Source of the DNA: Mesostigma viride
Lineage: Eukaryota; Streptophyta; Mesostigmatophyceae; Mesostigmatales; Mesostigmataceae
Reading direction: 5' to 3'
Length of the DNA stretch: 64,000 nt
NCBI GenBank assembly: GCA_009746045.1
Contig: RPFO01000072.1
Location: 2,181,985 to 2,245,984 of the forward strand
Positions 57,194 to 64,000 of this stretch are shown here, piece after piece; within the stretch, counting starts at the first letter, position 1; each line of letters opens with the position of its first letter. A model generated the notes under the pieces. It had not been told where the DNA came from, searched no databases, and worked only from the letters and a program-made list of their open reading frames with translations. A program made the position numbers and the translations under genes.

Positions 57194-58286
57194 AAATCAA
57201 CACGATAAGAACAAAGACGGGAAAAACGATGTAACTGAGAAAGAACAACACCATATTTTGCTGTGTGGGAAAGGAGACTGTGAATATCGGGGTAACGAAT
57301 AAAAGGAATTTGCTGGTATTTAGGATCCTTGCGCTTATCATAGATAGCCGTACGCCAGCCCTTCTTGTTATGGGTAATGTTAAGATCGAGGTAATTGCAA
57401 TGAGTATCCTCCGACGTGAGCTTTAATGTGAGGGACGCTTGCGGGTAGATGCCAGGCAGACCAGCGGTGATATACAAATGGGTTGCGAAATCAGGGTTGT
57501 CGAAAGCGATGACATCATCAATGTATCGACATGTATGGATAAAACGCCTGATGAGAACATCATCGTTTGAGGCAATGAGATTCTCCATGAATGCAAGCTC
57601 ATAAGTGTATAGATAGAGGTTTGCAAGGAGCCCGGCACAGTTAGTGCCCATAGGGATGCCGATAGCTTGTTGGTATACATTGCCCGCAAAACAGATGAAG
57701 GTGTTATCAACAAGATAAGAGATCCAATGGACAAGGTCAGCCTTCGTGATAATATAATTATAACCATCCCGCACGATAGCACCTGCCGCGATCCCTGAGA
57801 GCCACGTTGCCGTGGGCTTGGTCTGAGAAACACGCACGTGCAGGTGGTTGCGCCCGTGAGGCCTACGTGCATACAGACGAGTAAGGAGGCTATCTAAACG
57901 AGCTTTCAAATCGTGCAAATCTAGTGTGGTATATAGAGTGGTGAAATCATAGGTGGCTATGGGCATAGGTATACGTTTCTCTGCTGCTGTCTTAGAACGG
58001 CTAAGGGCGGCAAGGCGTAGGCGTACTTGGGCTGAGTCTATGACGATCCAACAACCAGCGCATTCATACCCGGCATTCGACAGCACCTCCACCCATAATG
58101 CATTGGCTTCGGGGAGAAGAGCATTCAAAGCATGGCAGATGAGTTTCGAGAGAGGCATCAGTGGGGCTGAATGCGACGCAGCAATGGTGCGCAAAGCAAC
58201 AGGAGTTTTGTGCAGCTTAAGAGTGAGATACAGATATGGGAACGTAGTGGTGGTGGCGCGTCGCTGCCGCTTAAGGAATATATATT
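57194..58286 (-). pseudogene. Penelope-like reverse transcriptase, N-terminal and core part
   Basis: Open frame of about 360 codons with no ATG at its head; the natural start is lost at the LINE tail bordering 58287. Motifs in order: YLYLTLKLHKTPVALRTIAAS (KxHK-P-R-I motif before the fingers), IATYDFTTLYTTLDLHDL (motif A), AIGIPMGTNCAGLLANLYLY (motif B), CRYIDDVIAF (catalytic YIDD) and CNYLDLNIT. KLHK, the DFTTLYT form of motif A, MGxxxAxxLANLYL and YLDL are typical of Penelope-like RTs. There is no GIY-YIG domain. The last codons before the LINE array (SYRVDF) continue at 45801. Confidence 0.72.
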
Positions 58287-58375
58287 CACACAGGGGTTAG
58301 AAGCACTTCGGTGTTCCGTGACTTCCCAACGGGAGCACGAGTTTAATTAATTAATTAACTAATTAACTAATGTAT
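58287..58375 (+). mobile_element. 5'-truncated LINE 3' tail
   Basis: CACACAGGGGTTAGAAGCAC, then the hairpin GTGTTCC...GGAGCAC (one G-T wobble) and a TTAATTAA tail. It is the same family as 33883-33946 and 38850-38928, and it truncates the Penelope-like gene. Confidence 0.75.
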
Positions 58376-58578
58376 TAATGTATAGATAGCTCCCCCTAGG
58401 GCAGCGGCTGCCTAGATAGATGTTGTAGTTAGAATGCTGTTAGATAGATGTAGTATGTAGCCAATGTAGATAGATTAGACCGGTAGGAATGTTTGCACCC
58501 ATCCATCCATCCATCGGGGTTAATGCTCCGTGACTCCCCAACGGGAGCACGAGTCTAATTAATTATTTTATTAATTAA
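58376..58578 (+). mobile_element. LINE 3' UTR and tail, same subfamily as 1-345
   Basis: Contains CCGGTAGGAATG, the CATCCATCCATCCATC repeat, the hairpin TGCTCC...GGAGCA and an AATTAATTATTTTATTAATTAA tail. Confidence 0.7.
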
Positions 58579-60578
58579 TGTATATATTCCCCCCCAAAGT
58601 TAAGGGGAGGTGGCACCCCAAAACCCTTAAAAATTGACCTATGCTAATATCACTTGAAATTCATTTGCACAACGCTAAGTTATGATTGGGGGCACTAAAT
58701 AACATCTCTAGTGAGTTGTCCATGCACTTGTTGGGGGTACTACCCCCATATATACACCAATAATGCGCTATAAATAGCAAAAGACGCTAATTAGGGCTGG
58801 GTATGCCCCAGCCAATGCACACATTTATTTGCAAAAGTTCTGCCTGCAGCGTTTTTAGTTCCCTGAGTTTGTAGCTTGCTGAGCTATTTACATCATGGAA
58901 ATGGCAAAACCTCGAACAGTTATTAATTTCCCCGCAAAACGACCCTTTTTTTACCGGACATTGGGAATAACTTTTTATAAACACGTTAAAAAAATACTTT
59001 TTTCTGCAGCGAAAATCCGTCTAACAGGGGGACAACTGTCTTCCGAGTCCCAGGTCATTCCGACAAGTCTAGCTCAAGTTATAAAGTTAAACGTGCTAAA
59101 ACCTGAACATAAGCTAAAGGAGGTTTTTCTTTGTACAAGGCCAGTTAGGCATGATGTTTTCCATCCAAAAAGCCTGAAAGCATGCCCTACTCGATCACAA
59201 TACATAAGCAAACAGCTAGGCACCTCATCTGCCCTCACCTGCCCTCGGCATGGCCAACCTTGCCAGCCCAAGCGTAGCAACACGATCGTTAGGCATACAT
59301 GCCAAGAGAGCATACACATTAGTCAACCCAAGGTTACCTTGTAAACTTCATGATTAGAACTCAGCAAATCTATGACCAAAAGCACATATAAATAACTCTT
59401 GCACACTGATGACGACACATGCTCAAGGTTTGGGGTCACTGTGACACGCACTGATGGGTTTCCTAGACGACCACCTGACAGGCGCTAAGGACCACTCAGT
59501 AACCAAGTTAACACAATTACACTTTACATGCCATCCAACATGCATCAAATACATGCTGAATATGTTATGAAGTACAAAGGGGTGGCCACACACCTCATAC
59601 ACCTTCACCGTCCCTCGAGCATGGCCAGACATATAAGCATGTAAATAGCAATAATGATGATGGCACTAAAATGCCTAACCAGCATTTTCTATGTTTCTCC
59701 CAGGTTAGAGTGTAAGGTTTATGCCAACCAAGCTAATCAACACAGCAACAACTCCTTCACTGCCCTACCTGAGATGGGCAACATACTGGAACTATGGGGG
59801 GCAAGGAACCAAGGAGATCATGGCATACAAAGCTTGCATGCAGTCAACCATGTCAACCATGGTTGGCTCAGCACATTGCAGTCTTTTCACATCATCATAT
59901 CAAGGGAAACCTCAAATAAACCAATGGTGGCAGCTATCTACATGCAGTCACACAAATGCAATATCTCCAACATGATCGTCAATAAAACACTTCCTCCCCT
60001 GCACGATAAAATGGAAAGAAACCATTGGCGGCCCTCCAGCGCATGAGCGCTGTGATGCCGCTGCGAAGAGAGGGTGCGTCACTCTAACACAACAAGAAGC
60101 GTCCATACGCACACCATCCTCGCCAGAACACGTTTTATGAAATGCCTTAAACCTTCCCGAGAAGCTATAGGCTTCGACTGAAGCGGCCCTAACCACGACA
60201 TCAACGAAAACAATCTAAAGCTGCCAGGTATTCGGCAAGCAACAGCGAGCTAGCTGGCGGAAACGGCCCAAACAGAACGCAAAAACCTTCGAACGATGAG
60301 CTCATAGAAGAAAGAACTGATAGCACATAACATTCGCGACAAATTTATACCTTGCCCTCGCAGATCCCTCGCTCAGGCGCGCAACAACGGCCGTTCTTCC
60401 ATGGAAGGTTCCGACATGCACTGCGCAGGCCTGAAGAATTACTTACCGACAATGGCCGAAAATGTAGCAAAAAGCACCAGTTCGGTTTGGAATTCAATGC
60501 TACCGATATTAATGCATCCTTGACGGTCAAAAAGGCCCCCAAAACTGCGAATTTATTGCCGCTATCACGAATTCTATT
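58579..60578. other. Unassigned region
   Basis: No domain-bearing ORF. The longest frame (58895-59344, 149 residues) has no recognisable motif and ordinary composition for a chance ORF. No tRNA, rRNA or clear TE border was seen. Confidence 0.5.
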
Positions 60579-63500
60579 CACATCACCTAAAAATGGCCTT
60601 TTTTGTTACATGGGGTCATATCTCCCACGCATATAGTCAGATCGGGGTGCCTTCCTGGACGTAAGGTCCCCCTAGGACCCTGTTCACATCACATAACTTG
60701 GGGGGCCAACTGACCTATTTTTAGCATCAAACGGTGACGTGGAAAAGGGCAAAAAACGATGTTTTCCAGGCATATGGAGGCATAGCAGCCACACACAAGT
60801 AGTAAATGTAGTCCAATTCAGCAGGAGATGGTTATGCTTATTAATTTACATCCAAAGACAAAAACCGCCCTTAAGTATGCAATGTAGGACCAAACTATGT
60901 GCTATAATTCTGGCATACATGAGCCAAAACACCGTTTTGGTGCATTATTTTCAAACTTATGAAGCCCTTGCCAGCACATATGTGGCCCAATCATGCCAGA
61001 ATTCGTCACATTAATAGCACAATACTTGAATTTACACTAGAACACAAGTTGGACATATTAGGACCACTGCCGGCCCACTAAAAGTGACGGATGAAACCAG
61101 AAATAGAGCGATTTTTGCCAAAATACTCCATATTCTGTGCCATTGTCTTAGAAAACTTTGCATTCTTCACTCAATTATCGTCATGGCTGTCATGGGATTC
61201 ATATACATGCCACTGGGGCTGGATACATTAACCAACACAGACTCAAAAAGCGATCATCAAGGGACAAAATCACCATCAATCACAGTACTTACTGGCATTC
61301 GGAACAAGCACCATAGTGCCTACAAGCCTCAAGAAGGGGAGCTTGGCTGACCAGTCGTGCCTGTCGGCTGACCAGTCTCTTTTCTAAAGGGGCCCCGCTC
61401 GGCAGCACACACAATCTCCTTTGCAGTACTTGGCCCACTCTGCTGGGCACCCTTGCTGTGCGTGTCTAATAGCAGCTAATCCAAATATATATCTGCCAGG
61501 TGCCTCTCTGCTACATGGAAATACAAAGCGCAATCAAGGACAGCAGCGGCTTGGGCTCAGCTAGCTGCCTACCATTCAATTGAGCTCAGCACCTAGCTGC
61601 TGTACAACATGATTCTGCATCAGTGCCTGTCCTAATTGCGCCCCCCCGCCCCCTTGCCATCATCGTCATGCTCATCATAGTCTTTGGAACGTGCACTGAA
61701 CTCCAACCCTTGGACAGTCCATAGGTCATTAAGAATCTGTGCATGTAATGCTATCTCTTCTCAGTTGAACTCATCTACCACCCTCTCATGGTCGTGTCAT
61801 CTCTCATGTAATCCACCTAGGTTTATCGTGGCCACTGATCTTTCAGCCCCTCCTGACATCAAAATCTGGGCAAACACACTGTTGACATCACCCGTCCTTT
61901 TTAGCCTACATGGCTCCTCATATTTATCCTTATCTCATCCCTCAACACACCTAAGAATGTCTATTCATCCCCCTTGCATAGGCGGTGCATAACTGCGGCG
62001 TGATGGGGGATTGCCAAAAATAGGTGTAAAATGCATGGGATGGCACGGGGAGGCTCACACTCATCGTTTACAATCACACTCATGTGCTAACAATGTCCCT
62101 CTCTGCTTTTGACACTGCATGCACATGCATTTCCTACCGGCTATATCAAGCCTTTAGTGTGGTTTGGTGCATCAAGAGAAATGGCAGGTCAGCTGAGTGC
62201 ATCAGACCACATTTGTGTTAAGTGTACGCTTGCAACGCTGTTTGCCCACCGCATGGAGCTCCCCTTTCGGACAGTGGCACAAGTAGCACTTACACCTTAC
62301 TCCCAGCCGCTCACCCTGCCCATGCTAGCAACAAGAACAAATGCATGGTCCCCATCCCAACGTAAGGTGCATCACATGATGGCCCTGCCATCACCTAGCA
62401 GTGTGCCACCCCTCTCCACCTCAACCTACTCTGAAAGCCAGGGCCCCAACAAACCTTTCAAGACATGGCACTCCTCAAAGAAGGCAACCCCTCAAAGAAG
62501 GCGAGGCAGTTTAGGTCTAGGGGGGCTTTGGGTAAGTTAAAAGATGATAGAGTTCACTAACACAGGCCACGGCAACGACAACCTGCTTCACCCGCTGCAT
62601 CCATACATCACAAGCCATAAACTGCACAGCCTGGCATGATTGCCTAAGGGTCACGTGATCCAAGATGCCCTTCAGGCTCACCCCAGCACACCGGCCCATC
62701 CTCACCACCCCACTGGTCATAGTCATCTACAGTGGCATCAAACTCCTCTAGGACAGAGTGCAGTAAAGGCAACATAGACGTCCTGACACAATTGAATAAG
62801 AACGTGGCTGCTACCTACTGCCCTTAAATAAAAATGTCGATGCTTGCACACATACGCATTCAATTCTTCAAGCAAGCATGCTAACACCTTCACAGCACAT
62901 CCCAAGGTTGACATCCATCGAGCTTTGTCAACAAGCATGACTTCCTGATGCAAACTTAGCTGTCAAGCTAGGAGGAGGAAAGCTAGGTAAAGAGGTGAGA
63001 TAGACCCCCCCACAGCACCTTCCTGCACCAAAACCATGACAATATCATCCAGAGCTTGCTAAATACGTACAGCTAACCGGTAGCGGGCGACCTTGCAGTC
63101 CAGGTTCAGCGCGAACATCTCGTGTCAGCACCCGGCGGAGATGGCGGACGCGAACCCACAATGCTATAAAAGCGAGTCATAAGACTATTTCGGGGAGCGG
63201 TGAACGGCTTGGAACACCGAAGGTATGCCGCGACAAAAGCCTGAAGTTTTTCTCGGAAATACACGCCTGGATGTGGATTAGGGCACCGTTGTCGTGCTTG
63301 TGCTTGCGTTGCGAGCAGGCAACCAGTGTTTCTTGCAGTGTCGAGCAGTAACAGATGGTGGCGCGAGAGCAATATGTGACTTTTAAATCATGGCTACACA
63401 GCTTACACCTCCGCAGGCATGTTGGAACAAGCCCCGCCATGCCGTGAGCCGAAAAAAAGGAAGAAACGCATCAAGCAAGGACGGTCGTAAACGTCACTGA

Positions 63501-63985
63501 AAACAGCAAAATCTGACCTGCCGGCAGGTAATGCGACAGCCTGGAAAATGTGATTCGTTTCTCGAAAAACTGATTAGCGCTCGTGAAAGTAGACTTGAAG
63601 CCCATTCGGATTCGACCTTTTGGGAATTGTGAGCTTCCAACAAAAAAGTTTCCCCCACAATTAATAAACATGCATTTTCGCTGCCAATTCCAGATCTGGC
63701 CGACACAAAAAAACAGCGTCTCAGTTTGCGAATTATTTTGACGCATGAACATACGCGAATAATATCTACCATGCATCATCGCAAAGCAGGAGAGTTTACG
63801 CGTCGTTTGCATCCATCGCAGCGACTTAACATACATAATTGACTTTTGACTGATATTCCGGCGGACATAGGGTCGACAGCCATGCGAGGTGGAATTTTTC
63901 TGGTCCCGTCGTCCTCAACGCGACGCGTTCGCGCCAAAATTCCCAGGATCTCATGTAACCGGACGGACCGATTTTAGGTGATGTG
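60579..63985. mobile_element. Candidate TIR DNA transposon, 3.4 kb
   Basis: The left end CACATCACCTAAAA and the right end TTTTAGGTGATGTG are perfect 14-bp inverted repeats. The similarity goes on: GG at +16, CC, and GTTACATG at exactly the same offset (+26) on both sides, then G.TC, giving about 39 bp of imperfect TIR. No convincing target duplication is seen (TT on both sides only). The ORFs inside (for example minus-strand 62738-62953 and 62517-62726) look partly coding but match no family I know. The 63220-63440 frames overlap on opposite strands and are not trusted. Confidence 0.42.
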
Positions 63986-64000
63986 TTTATTCCGCGCGAC

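Noticed and set aside
58895-59344. 149-residue plus-strand ORF
   Set aside because: No domain, no neighbouring signals, and an overlapping frame on the other strand; treated as chance.
62109-62953. Frames on both strands within the candidate TIR element
   Set aside because: Some look coding by composition, but no family or start could be assigned.

Overview
This is nuclear DNA of a eukaryote. It is dominated by retrotransposons and shows no operons, no prokaryotic genes and no clear intact host gene. The mix of elements (chromovirus, divergent copia-like elements, APE-type LINEs, a Penelope-like RT, TTAA-delimited DNA elements) fits a repeat-rich alga or other protist. A green alga is a guess. 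The species cannot be named from this sequence.

1-38.1 kb is a nest of insertions that can be peeled by target-site duplications (TSDs) and by restored reading frames. The oldest layer is a LINE-type ORF1 (pieces at 808-1708, 25856-26190 and 32403-33526) with a short 3' UTR ending in a hairpin and a TTAATTAA tail. Two related LTR retrotransposons split it. Element A is 1709-25850 on the plus strand (697-bp LTRs, TSD CCAGC). Element B is 26191-32397 on the minus strand (456-bp LTRs, TSD GAATG). Both have LTR ends AGTT...AACT, a pol order of IN-PR-RT-RH, and HGDD in place of the usual YxDD. Element A was hit by two TTAA-delimited DNA elements (3472-18204 and 23072-24421). The first of these was split by a Ty3/gypsy chromovirus on the minus strand (3701-16710, TSD GTGGT), and the chromovirus integrase was in turn split by another TTAA element (7850-9549). 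The chromovirus carries an extra ORF with an RNase H1-type hybrid-binding domain before gag and a long unidentified ORF after pol.

33.9-38.1 kb holds a second ORF1 fragment with its TTAATTAA tail, two back-to-back TTAA elements that landed in that tail, and another LINE 3' end. 38.2-39.5 kb is microsatellite. 40.5-42.4 kb contains the only candidate non-LTR, non-LINE gene: a promoter-like region, then a broken, possibly intron-containing ORF that I cannot identify. A probable TTAA element follows at 42431-44131.

45.6-58.3 kb is a Penelope-like reverse transcriptase gene (minus strand) split by a tandem array of three nearly identical APE-type LINEs, all plus strand and all at the same 16-bp target, which now occurs five times. 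The middle copy has a 1468-codon EN-RT-zinc-finger frame broken by one missing base. The flanking copies are 5'-truncated. 58.3-64 kb has two LINE tails and a candidate 3.4-kb terminal-inverted-repeat element (60579-63985), with no gene I can support.
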